A DNA stretch of 27,018 bases from Methanomassiliicoccales archaeon (GTDB taxonomy: Archaea; Thermoplasmatota; Thermoplasmata; Methanomassiliicoccales; UBA472). Numbering within the stretch: the stretch's first letter is position 1; each line of letters opens with the position of its first letter. Below are positions 1 through 6,753 of this stretch, one piece after another. Under the pieces are notes generated by a model. The model saw only the letters and a program-made list of their open reading frames with translations. It had not been told where the DNA came from and did not search any database. Made by a program: the position numbers and the translations under genes. The stretch spans positions 1 to 27,018 of the forward strand of contig JAJRAL010000050.1 in the NCBI GenBank assembly GCA_028679935.1. Direction: 5' to 3'.

Positions 1-135
1 CCTCGCCCCGAAATCGTCCACCAGTCCCCTCACCACGTCGAAGTAGCTGTCGACCTTCAGCTCAAGGTTGACCGCCACCGAGGGGCCGATCTCCTTCAGC
101 TTGGCCGCCACGACGGCGTGCGTCTCCTCCGGCAT
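1..135 (-). CDS. Hypothetical protein, N-terminal 45 residues only
   Basis: The reading frame starts at an ATG at 135 and runs off the left edge, so only the first 45 residues are visible. They begin MPEETHAVVAAKLKEIG and contain alternating charged and hydrophobic residues with no motif I recognise. The ATG overlaps the stop codon of the KaiC-like gene upstream (ATGA), so the two are almost certainly cotranscribed and translationally coupled. That suggests a partner or accessory protein for the ATPase, but this rests on position alone. I cannot assign a function. Confidence 0.7.
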   Translation of the reverse strand, partial: MPEETHAVVAAKLKEIGPSVAVNLELKVDSYFDVVRGLVDDFGAR

Positions 136-839
136 CAGGGACCCCCCTTCAGCAGCGGCGTAGTGAGCATCCCGCAGGGTGTCAGGTCAATCACATACTT
201 GGCTCTCGAATGGCCGGTCCCCCTCATCTTCAACACCTGCATCGTCCTCAGGAAGTCGCCGTTCCGTTCCGCGTCGCCGAGGACTATGACCCCGTCGGCG
301 GCTGCGGCCAGAGGCCCATCTGGACCGTCCATGGATACGAAGAAGGCGGTGCACGAGTTCTTCTGGAGCACGTTCTTGATCTCCCCGTTGAACGCCATGG
401 CCGCCTTCTCCGGCACAACCGCATCGATGCCGTCGATGGCAAGGCGCTTCACCTTCGCGGTCGAGAGCACCTTGTCCAGAGCTGACAACATCTTCTCCAT
501 CGCCGCCGCGTCGAGGGCCCACTCAGAGCCTGAATCCTTGAAGATCTCATCTGGCGCGATGACGCTAAAGGTGCCTTTCTTGAGTGCGTCGGGAGGAAGG
601 AAGGTGAACGTGGGAAGCCCGGATAGCAGCCTTTCTTCGCTCCCGATATCGCTGATCAGCAGCCCGGTCTCGCCCTGGGCCGCCCCTCGGACTAGGAATT
701 CGACCGCCATCGCTGTCTTGCCCGTCCCGGTGCCCCCGCACACCAGCACTATGCTCGAGGTCGGGATTCCCCCGCCGAGGATGTTGTCCAGTCCCTCGAT
801 CCCGGTCACGCACCGGCCCGCTCTCTCTTCCTTGCCCAT
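135..839 (-). CDS. KaiC/RAD55-like RecA-superfamily ATPase
   Basis: A single-domain RecA-fold ATPase of 234 residues, about the size of archaeal one-domain KaiC relatives. The Walker A motif GGTGTGKT is at residues 35-42 and the Walker B strand ends at Asp136 (KRLAIDGID). The N-terminus has the usual family lead-in, GIEGLDNILGGGIP. The glutamate pair normally seen after the first long strand (FEE type) is replaced by DIGSEE, so catalysis may differ. Such proteins are often signalling or regulatory ATPases; the substrate here is unknown. The ATG at 839 sits about 27 nt from a TATA-like element at 861-870, so the transcript is probably almost leaderless. It is divergent from the hexulose-phosphate synthase gene and coupled to the next gene by ATGA. 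Confidence 0.85.
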   Translation of the reverse strand: MGKEERAGRCVTGIEGLDNILGGGIPTSSIVLVCGGTGTGKTAMAVEFLVRGAAQGETGLLISDIGSEERLLSGLPTFTFLPPDALKKGTFSVIAPDEIFKDSGSEWALDAAAMEKMLSALDKVLSTAKVKRLAIDGIDAVVPEKAAMAFNGEIKNVLQKNSCTAFFVSMDGPDGPLAAAADGVIVLGDAERNGDFLRTMQVLKMRGTGHSRAKYVIDLTPCGMLTTPLLKGGP

Positions 840-860
840 CCTTGGAGCGATGGTTGCCAG

Positions 861-903
861 GCGCTATTAGCGTTTTGCAGCCGGTGCCCAAAAAGGATTA
901 TTA
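861..903. promoter_or_regulatory. Divergent promoter pair for the KaiC-like gene and the HPS-RraA gene
   Basis: On the minus strand CTAATAGC (870-861) lies about 27 nt before the KaiC-like ATG at 839. On the plus strand an A-rich run leading to GGATTATTA (891-903) lies about 26 nt before the ATG at 927. Both spacings are what archaeal TATA boxes give, implying leaderless or near-leaderless messages in both directions. Inferred from spacing and composition only. Confidence 0.5.
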
Positions 904-926
904 CCATCAAGCCTCTAGCGCGGTCG

Positions 927-2219
927 ATGAAACCGGTCCTCCAGGTCGCCCTTGATCTGATGCACCTCAAGCGCGCGGTCGAGATAGCCGAAGAGGCGGT
1001 GGCAGGCGGCGCCGACTGGGTCGAGATAGGTACGCCCCTCCTGAAGTCCGAAGGCGCGGCTGCGGTGAGGGAGCTGAAGAAGAAGTTCCCCACCAAGACC
1101 CTCGTCGCAGACACGAAGACGATGGATGTGGGGGGCTTCGAAGTCGAGATCGCGGTGAAGGCCGGGGCACAGGTCGTCACCGTCTTGTCCCTCGCTGATG
1201 ATGGAACGATCTCCGAGGCGGTCCTGGTCGCGAAGAAGTATGGCGCCAAGATCATGGTCGACCTGATGAATGAGCCTGACATGGCCAAGGCGGCCTTGCG
1301 CGCTCAGAGGCTAGGCGCAGACTACGTCTGCCTGCACGTCGGGATCGACGAGCAGATGAGAGGGCTGACCTCGGCATCCAAGAGCGTCAAGAAGGTCGCC
1401 TGCTCCGTTTCGCTCCCGGTCGCGGTGGCGGGTGGGATCAACGCGGCCACCGCGCGCAAGATGGTCGAGGCCGGGGCCAGCATCGTGATCGTCGGAGGGG
1501 CGATCATCAAGTCCAAGGACGTCGCCGCGGCGACGCGCATTATCAAGAAATCCATGAGCGGGGCGAAGGTGAAAGAAGAGCTGACCAGGAAGTATTGTCA
1601 GGACGATCTCTTCGACGCGTTCTTATCCGTCTCCTCACCCAACGTGGCGGACGCCCAACACAAGCGGGGCGTGATGGTCGGCATAGTCCCGAGGATAGCC
1701 CACGGCCGGAAAATGGTCGGAAGGGCGCTCACGGTGCAGACGGCGAACGGCGACTGGGCGAAGCCGGTCGAGGCGATCGACCGGGCGCAGAAGGGCGACG
1801 TGATCGTCATCGACGTCGGCGGGGGAGGCGTGGCGGTCTGGGGAGAGTTGGCCTCCTGGAGCGCGCGGACGAGAGGGATCAGCGGCGTCGTCATCGATGG
1901 AGCGGCGAGGGACATCGATTCGATCCTGGAGATGGACTTTCCCTGTTTCTCGAGGCACGCCGTGCCTCACGCCGGCGAGCCGAAAGGATACGGCGGCATC
2001 GGCCACGAGATCGTCTGTGGGGGGCAGACGGTCAGGACGGGCGACTGGATCATCGGCGACGAGAGCGGCATCGTGGTCGTTCCCCAGGAGAACGCGGTCG
2101 AGGTGGCGAACCGCGCCGTCGATGTGATGGAGCGGGAGAACCGCGTCCGCGAGGAGATCAAACGCGGGGGTACCCTCTCCAGCGTGCAGGAGCTCGAGAA
2201 ATGGGAGCAGGTACGCTGA
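927..2219 (+). CDS. Bifunctional 3-hexulose-6-phosphate synthase / RraA-like protein
   Basis: A fusion protein of 430 residues. Residues 1-210 are an OMP-decarboxylase-superfamily barrel of the 3-hexulose-6-phosphate synthase type, with DTKTMD at 62-67 (Asp62, Lys64, Asp67), VDLMNEPDM at 111-119 and phosphate-binding AVAGGIN and VIVGGAI segments. In archaea this enzyme condenses formaldehyde with ribulose 5-phosphate or, run in reverse, makes ribulose 5-phosphate from hexulose 6-phosphate. Residues 220-430 are an RraA-like domain with the GDVIVIDVGG strand and the GAARD signature (Arg328, Asp329), a family that includes metal-dependent aldolases and RNase E inhibitors. The same fusion is known in other archaea. 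The reverse (pentose-forming) direction is the likelier role, as no formaldehyde-activating gene is visible. The last 19 nt overlap the PHP gene. Confidence 0.9.
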   Translation: MKPVLQVALDLMHLKRAVEIAEEAVAGGADWVEIGTPLLKSEGAAAVRELKKKFPTKTLVADTKTMDVGGFEVEIAVKAGAQVVTVLSLADDGTISEAVLVAKKYGAKIMVDLMNEPDMAKAALRAQRLGADYVCLHVGIDEQMRGLTSASKSVKKVACSVSLPVAVAGGINAATARKMVEAGASIVIVGGAIIKSKDVAAATRIIKKSMSGAKVKEELTRKYCQDDLFDAFLSVSSPNVADAQHKRGVMVGIVPRIAHGRKMVGRALTVQTANGDWAKPVEAIDRAQKGDVIVIDVGGGGVAVWGELASWSARTRGISGVVIDGAARDIDSILEMDFPCFSRHAVPHAGEPKGYGGIGHEIVCGGQTVRTGDWIIGDESGIVVVPQENAVEVANRAVDVMERENRVREEIKRGGTLSSVQELEKWEQVR

Positions 2220-2896
2220 TCAACCTCCACACCCACACGGACTTCTCGGATGGATCGTTCTCGATGGGGGAGATTGTTGAAGCGGCCGCCAAGGGCGGGC
2301 TGACCCACATCGCCATCACGGATCACTTCGAGACGTCGAAGGTCGCACAATGCCTGAGGTCATCGCAGTTCGACGAGTACCTTTCCCAGCTCAGGGCGCT
2401 CCGCGACGAGCATCGAGGCCGACTGCAGGTCCTGGCGGGCGTCGAGATTGACACCTCGCCGATGAGGACGAATCTGGAGGACCTGCCGGTCGATAGGCTG
2501 AACGAACTCGACCTGGTGCTGCTCGAGTACGTCAATGACTGGAAAACGGGGGGCAGCGCCTTGAACGAGCTCGACGCTCTGATCTCGCGCCTGGACGTCC
2601 CGGTCGGATTGGCGCACACCGACATCGCGAAGGCGTTCTGCGGCATCGCCCCGGAGGAGGTCGCGGACCTGTTGCGCTCCTACGGGTTGTTCGTGGAGGT
2701 GAACACAGCGGCATTCTACTCGAGGGACGGCGTGCCCTACTACGAAGGATCCAGGGAGCACTTCTCCGCGTTCGAGGGCAAGGTCAAGGTCTCAATAGGC
2801 ACGGACGTGCACCGAACGCTCTCAGAGGTGGCGAATGTGAGGCGAGGCTACGACTTCGTCCGAGAGGTCGGCCTGGAAGGAATGATGATGGTATAG
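2201..2896 (+). CDS. PHP-domain metal-dependent phosphoesterase
   Basis: The protein has 231 residues when started at the ATG at 2201, just before the first metal-ligand motif. PHP ligands are all in place: HTHTDFSD (His10, His12, Asp17), TDH (Asp41, His42), Glu82 in VEID, His139 and Asp141 in AHTD, and Asp202 and His204 in GTDVH. The family hydrolyses phosphomonoesters, for example histidinol phosphate, or nucleotides. The open frame extends far upstream, but that part lies inside the preceding gene in another frame and looks non-coding. The 19-nt overlap with the HPS-RraA gene points to translational coupling, so a sugar-phosphate or nucleotide substrate in the same pathway is plausible but unproven. 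Confidence 0.85.
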   Translation: MGAGTLINLHTHTDFSDGSFSMGEIVEAAAKGGLTHIAITDHFETSKVAQCLRSSQFDEYLSQLRALRDEHRGRLQVLAGVEIDTSPMRTNLEDLPVDRLNELDLVLLEYVNDWKTGGSALNELDALISRLDVPVGLAHTDIAKAFCGIAPEEVADLLRSYGLFVEVNTAAFYSRDGVPYYEGSREHFSAFEGKVKVSIGTDVHRTLSEVANVRRGYDFVREVGLEGMMMV

Positions 2897-2904
2897 AAGG
2901 GCGA

Positions 2905-2927
2905 ACCGAGAAAAACGGAAAAGGGGC
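2905..2927 (-). terminator. T-rich terminator after htpX
   Basis: On the minus strand, directly after the htpX stop codon, the sequence runs CCCCTTTTCCGTTTTTCTC. Oligo-T tracts of this kind act as archaeal intrinsic terminators. It lies in the short gap between the convergent PHP and htpX genes. No stem-loop is needed or evident. Confidence 0.5.
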
Positions 2928-3806
2928 TCAGTACTGCCCCATCTTGTCGGCCATCTTCCTGAGCCTGCTGACGCGCTCCTGGATCGGCGGGTGGGTCGAG
3001 AACATCGCTACGAAGCTCCCGCCGGAGAACGGGTTGACGATCCAGAGGCCGGACGAGGCCGGGTTGCCGGTCTTCATCGGGTTCCTCTTGTTCTCCTTCT
3101 CGAGCTTCTCAAGCGCCCGCGCGAGGTAGAGCGGCTTTCCGATCAGGGTCGCTCCCTCCGCGTCGGCCTTGTACTCCCGGCTCCTCGATATCGCCAGCTG
3201 CACCAGCATCGCTGCGATCGGGGCGGTGATGGCCACGATGATCATGATCCACGCCGACCCCTCGTCACGCCGTCCGCCGAACATCGAGCTGAAGAGGGCC
3301 CAGCGCGCCGCGAATGCTATCGCGCCCGCGAGGGTGGCCGCGACGCTCATGACCAGGATGTCCCGGTCCTTCACGTGGGCCATCTCGTGCGCCAGCACTC
3401 CTGACAGTTCCTGGTCGTCCAGCAGCTTCAGGATGCCCTCGGTCGCCGCCACGACGGCGTTCTTCGGGTTCCGGCCGGTGGCGAATGCGTTGGGCGTCTG
3501 GCTAGGGACGATGGCGATCTTCGGCATCGGCAGCCCGGCAAGGTCCGAGATCTGCTTCACGATGCGATACAGCCTCGGCGACTCCTGCTCGCTGACGATC
3601 TTCGCCTTGTACGACCACAGCACGATCTTCGCAGAGTAGATGTAGGATATGGCGTTCATCAGCGCCGCGAAGAAGATGAAGACGACCAGGCCTACCACCC
3701 AGTCTCCCATCAAGTAGGTGCCGACGAGCCACCCAATTATCATGAAGAGCGCGAACATGAAGACGAAGAGGAACAACGTCCTAACGCCCGCTCCGAACGC
3801 TCCCAT
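2928..3806 (-). CDS. htpX: HtpX-family M48 membrane metalloprotease
   Basis: The 292-residue protein has the typical HtpX length. Two hydrophobic helices occupy residues about 10-32 and 36-58. The zinc motif HEMAH is at residues 140-144 (His140, Glu141, His144), and the likely third ligand is Glu211 in SREYKAD. Two further hydrophobic stretches, about 153-172 and 186-206, flank a short Gly/Arg-rich loop. HtpX degrades damaged or misfolded membrane proteins, with the active site facing the cytoplasm. The start at 3806 is supported by a purine-rich GAGAGGT sequence 6-8 nt upstream and a TATA box 37 nt upstream. It is a single-gene transcription unit, convergent with the PHP gene. Confidence 0.93.
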   Translation of the reverse strand: MGAFGAGVRTLFLFVFMFALFMIIGWLVGTYLMGDWVVGLVVFIFFAALMNAISYIYSAKIVLWSYKAKIVSEQESPRLYRIVKQISDLAGLPMPKIAIVPSQTPNAFATGRNPKNAVVAATEGILKLLDDQELSGVLAHEMAHVKDRDILVMSVAATLAGAIAFAARWALFSSMFGGRRDEGSAWIMIIVAITAPIAAMLVQLAISRSREYKADAEGATLIGKPLYLARALEKLEKENKRNPMKTGNPASSGLWIVNPFSGGSFVAMFSTHPPIQERVSRLRKMADKMGQY

Positions 3807-3838
3807 TGGATTACCTCTCCCGCTCCATTATGAGACAG

Positions 3839-3847
3839 CTATTTAAG
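3839..3847 (-). promoter_or_regulatory. TATA box of htpX
   Basis: CTTAAATAG on the minus strand lies about 37 nt before the htpX ATG. With the usual 26-nt spacing, transcription would start near 3817, giving a leader of about 10 nt that contains GAGGT. Confidence 0.6.
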
Positions 3848-3917
3848 CGTAGTCCGCGGCCGATAGGCTTGGCCTGTCGCTTTCACCGCATCGGGCCAAG
3901 GAGGCCCGCTTCTGTCC

Positions 3918-4454
3918 TCACTGGACAACGAACGCCACGCGTCGCCCGCTCTGCGTCGCCGAGAGCTTGCCCTTCTTGACGAGCTCGTCGAGCATCTGGG
4001 TGAGTATCTCCTCGTCGAGTCCGGTGATCTCCATCAGCTGCTGGATCGTCTTGCCGCCCTCTTCGCGCGCCGAAGCGAGGATCCGGTCACGCGCCTTCTC
4101 AATCCGGTCACGCGCCTCGACCTCGCGTATCTCCCGCTCGCGTTCCAGGGCGATCCTTTCGAGCTGCGCCCTCATCATTTCAAGGCCGCGGGTCTTGAAC
4201 CTCTCGACGTCGTACAGCAGCAACTCCTGGAGCTCATCGGAGTCTATCCCCGCCTCCTTCCACCTGGCGAGCCTCTCCTCGTAGCCCATTGGCTGCCCGG
4301 GCAGGCCTTCGGTCGGTCGGCCGAGCGAAGGCTCGTAGATGACCCCCATGCCCCTCAGTGCGGCGTGCATCTCCTCGAGCTTGGCCTTCCCGCCCTGGGC
4401 ATCGGGGACCTCGGTCTCGAAGGTGCTAGTGCCCTTGACCTGGGCGAACCCCAC
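3918..4454 (-). CDS. Uncharacterised winged-helix/coiled-coil protein, start codon uncertain
   Basis: I do not recognise the family. From the first canonical start, a GTG at 4454, the product is 178 residues. The N-terminal part looks like a small alpha/beta domain, residues about 75-130 form a highly charged helix rich in Glu and Arg, and the C-terminus (about 130-175, including IQQLMEITGLDEEILTQML and a final beta wing) looks like a winged helix. The frame stays open and protein-like for 25 more codons upstream (VYVRIEFVSDGRPPSEV and on), up to an in-frame stop at 4530-4532, but contains no ATG, GTG or TTG. A GGAGG at 4537-4541 is ideally placed for an ACG at 4529. The true protein is probably about 203 residues. 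It is divergent from priS, so a nucleic-acid role is possible. Confidence 0.75.
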   Translation of the reverse strand: MGFAQVKGTSTFETEVPDAQGGKAKLEEMHAALRGMGVIYEPSLGRPTEGLPGQPMGYEERLARWKEAGIDSDELQELLLYDVERFKTRGLEMMRAQLERIALEREREIREVEARDRIEKARDRILASAREEGGKTIQQLMEITGLDEEILTQMLDELVKKGKLSATQSGRRVAFVVQ

Positions 4455-4536
4455 CTTCCTGAGGCTCTCCTCGACTTCGCTGGGCGGCCTGCCATCAGAG
4501 ACAAATTCGATCCTTACGTAGACCTTCGTTCAACTC

Positions 4537-4541
4537 CCTCC
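4537..4541 (-). promoter_or_regulatory. Shine-Dalgarno site pointing to a non-canonical start
   Basis: GGAGG on the minus strand, followed by 7 nt and then ACG at 4529-4527. The spacing is ideal for initiation, but no standard start codon is there. This is the main evidence that the downstream gene begins upstream of its first canonical GTG. Confidence 0.5.
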
Positions 4542-4603
4542 GGTTCGTCAAGATATTTTGTGGGCGATAATTAAGGTTGTGCTCAACCTTCAAATCGGAT
4601 GAG

Positions 4604-4612
4604 GCTTATGCA
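4604..4612 (+). promoter_or_regulatory. TATA box of priS
   Basis: GCTTATGCA is centred about 26 nt before the ATG at 4634, which would make the priS message leaderless. A second AT-rich element (GATAATTAA, 4565-4573) lies further upstream and could serve either strand. Confidence 0.45.
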
Positions 4613-4633
4613 TCGCCAGACTGGCGTTTATCA

Positions 4634-5839
4634 ATGACGGGAGAGGTCGAATTCGTCATGGAGCGGTTCCGCAGGTACTACCGCGAGCGCCCTCCACCTC
4701 CGCCCGAACGGTTCGGCAAGCGCGAGTTCGGCTTCATGTTCTTCGATAGGACCTACGTTCAGCGGCATCTCGCCTTCCCGAAGAAGGCGGACCTGCAGTC
4801 CTTCCTTCAAACCAACGTGCCGGCTCATTGCTACTATTCCTCCGCCTACTACTCCGACCCCGACGCCGAAAGGATGGAGGACAAAGGTTGGCTGGGGGCG
4901 GACCTGATCTTCGACCTCGACGCCGACCATATTCCCGGAGCGGAGAAGCTCTCGTACCCGGAGATGCTCGCTCGGGTGAAGGGGGAGATGGTCCGCCTCC
5001 TCGACGAGTACATCCTCGGGGACCTCGGGTTCGACGAGAAGGAGGTACGAATCGTCTTCTCTGGCGGGAGGGGATATCACGCCCACGTAGTCGACCCGAA
5101 GGTGATCGGGCTGAGGTCCTACGAGCGAAGGGAGATCGTGGACTACATCACCGGGACCGACCTGAGCCTCGACTGGCTGCTGCCGGAGGAGGCGAGGGTC
5201 GGCATCCGCACCAAGGCAGGAAGCCACCAGCTCAAGACGAGGATGCTGCCCGCGGAAGGGAGCGGGGGCTGGAAGGGGAAGCTGCGGGACGGGTTGAGGG
5301 ACATGTTCGACGAGATGGAGACCCTCGGAGCGGCAGGATCGAGGGAGAGGTTCCTGACGCTCAAGGGGGCGAAGGAGGAGGTGGTCGTCGGCCTGTTCGA
5401 GGACCTCTTCGCCGGTGACAGGGGACGGAGGGGAAGGGACCAGGTACTAGCCAAGGGAAACCTTGCGAACCTCAGTGACAGGGAGGTCGACCTGCTCCTT
5501 GAGATGATCGAGACAGAGCTGCGGCCGCGCCTCGCCGGGGAGGTCGATGAGCCGGTGACGAGCGACATCAAGCGCCTGATCAGGATGCCCCATTCCCTGC
5601 ACGGCAAGACGGGGCTGCGGGTCGTTCCGATGAGGCGGCGGGACCTCGATGACTTCGATCCGCTGCGGGACGCGACGCCGGACGTCGTGGGGGACGCGCC
5701 CGTGCGGATAGCCGTGCCGCGCCGGACCGAGGTGCGCCTCAGAGGCGAACGCCTAACGCTAGAGGGCGAGACCGAGGTGCCCGAGTACGCGGCGCTCTTC
5801 CTCCTCTGCCGGAGGGAGGCGACCCTTGCCGGAAAGTGA
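4634..5839 (+). CDS. priS: DNA primase small (catalytic) subunit PriS
   Basis: The archaeal/eukaryotic-type primase catalytic subunit, 401 residues. It makes RNA or DNA primers at replication forks together with PriL, which is not in this window. The metal-binding motif FDLDAD is at residues 93-98 (Asp94, Asp96), the nucleotide-binding SGGRGYH at 143-149, and the conserved SDIKRLIRMPHSLHGKTG segment lies in the C-terminal third. The frame is open to 4577, but the ATG at 4634 fits a leaderless start 26 nt from a TATA box, and the extra 19 residues look like non-coding sequence. It is divergent from the uncharacterised winged-helix gene. Confidence 0.95.
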   Translation: MTGEVEFVMERFRRYYRERPPPPPERFGKREFGFMFFDRTYVQRHLAFPKKADLQSFLQTNVPAHCYYSSAYYSDPDAERMEDKGWLGADLIFDLDADHIPGAEKLSYPEMLARVKGEMVRLLDEYILGDLGFDEKEVRIVFSGGRGYHAHVVDPKVIGLRSYERREIVDYITGTDLSLDWLLPEEARVGIRTKAGSHQLKTRMLPAEGSGGWKGKLRDGLRDMFDEMETLGAAGSRERFLTLKGAKEEVVVGLFEDLFAGDRGRRGRDQVLAKGNLANLSDREVDLLLEMIETELRPRLAGEVDEPVTSDIKRLIRMPHSLHGKTGLRVVPMRRRDLDDFDPLRDATPDVVGDAPVRIAVPRRTEVRLRGERLTLEGETEVPEYAALFLLCRREATLAGK

Positions 5840-5864
5840 TTCTCTGGTCTTCTCGCTGGGCTAC

Positions 5865-5875
5865 AAAAGTATATA
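5865..5875 (+). promoter_or_regulatory. TATA box of the four-helix membrane protein gene
   Basis: AAAAGTATATAA, one of the clearest TATA elements in the window, is centred about 37 nt before the ATG at 5908. Transcription would start near 5898. It starts about 25 nt after the priS stop, so the downstream gene has its own promoter. Confidence 0.65.
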
Positions 5876-5907
5876 ACGAGACTCGGCACTTTTCCGCGAC
5901 GGGATCA

Positions 5908-6753
5908 ATGCTTAGCGGAAGGGAGGAGCTCTCTGGCGGTATCAGGCTAGCCAACATCAGGAAGCTGAAGAGGTACCTGTACGCCGTCCAGATCGCCATG
6001 ATCATCATCATCCCGGTCCTTGTCGTAATCGCGGAGGGCAGGTTCAGCCTCAAGCCCTTCTACCTTCCGGTCAACTCGTTCATCTACTTCATCATCCTCA
6101 TGCTGCTGATCGTCGCGGTGGAGTCGTTCTTCTTCAAGGTCCTGGAGCTAAGGCTGATCCGCTCCGACTCAACGAAGTACTACATCGCCAAGACGAGCAC
6201 TCGCCGCAGCTACTACATCATCGGCGCATGCGTCGTGGTCGTCGTCTTCCTGTGGACCCCGTTCATGGCCGCGGGCATCCAGGATGCTTTCTCGACGAAG
6301 GGCAGCCTGGACAACACAGGAGGGGTCGCCGCGAGCCAATTCGTCGCCTTCTATGACCGCGATGCCCTCGGGCTGACCTCGGTCGACAAGGTCACGATCT
6401 CGTCGGAGAACGGGCGGGCCTACGTCTACTTGGTCTCGTCGCAGAACTATGAGAACAACAAGGACAACATCTCCAAGCTGATGCTGTTCCGTATCAATAC
6501 GGCCGCGGACGAGGCGAATCCGACCCTGACCATAGACATGAGCGGCCTGCCGTTCGGCCAGTACTACCTCGTTCTCGACACCCTGAACTCGGATGCCACC
6601 AGCATCTCGTATACGATCCACCCGGTAATCTCCCCGACCTTCGTCGGCTACGTGCCGTTCTTCGCCCTGCTCTTCATCGTGACGCACATCGGCTGGGTGG
6701 TCTACCTCAGGCCGATGATGAAGAAGTACTCCTCCCACGCCATCTACAAGTGA
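5908..6753 (+). CDS. Hypothetical membrane protein with four helices and an outer domain
   Basis: A 281-residue protein of no family I recognise. Predicted helices lie at residues about 24-42, 57-78, 101-121 and 247-267. The stretch 122-245 between helices 3 and 4 is polar, rich in Ser, Thr and Asn and apparently beta-stranded (KVTISSENGRAYVYLVSS, PTLTIDMSGLPFGQYYLVLD), so it is probably an extracytoplasmic beta-sandwich-like domain. The loop between helices 2 and 3 is basic, consistent with a cytoplasmic position. The start at 5908 was chosen from the TATA box; 24 upstream in-frame codons would lie before the transcription start. The gene's end overlaps the convergent radical SAM gene by 10 nt. 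Confidence 0.8.
   Translation: MLSGREELSGGIRLANIRKLKRYLYAVQIAMIIIIPVLVVIAEGRFSLKPFYLPVNSFIYFIILMLLIVAVESFFFKVLELRLIRSDSTKYYIAKTSTRRSYYIIGACVVVVVFLWTPFMAAGIQDAFSTKGSLDNTGGVAASQFVAFYDRDALGLTSVDKVTISSENGRAYVYLVSSQNYENNKDNISKLMLFRINTAADEANPTLTIDMSGLPFGQYYLVLDTLNSDATSISYTIHPVISPTFVGYVPFFALLFIVTHIGWVVYLRPMMKKYSSHAIYK

Noticed and set aside
118..870. Long plus-strand open frame of 250 codons
   Set aside because: It is the antisense of the KaiC-like ATPase, whose motifs are clear on the minus strand; the plus-strand product is low-complexity and Ser/Pro-rich, as shadow frames in GC-rich DNA are.
1595..2200. Upstream extension of the PHP gene by about 200 codons
   Set aside because: This part is an Arg-rich shadow of the HPS-RraA gene in another frame; real PHP homology begins just after the ATG at 2201.
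3918..4529. Possible GINS subunit next to priS
   Set aside because: The layout of a charged helix followed by a C-terminal winged helix does not fit the GINS helical plus small beta domain, and I see no GINS signature.
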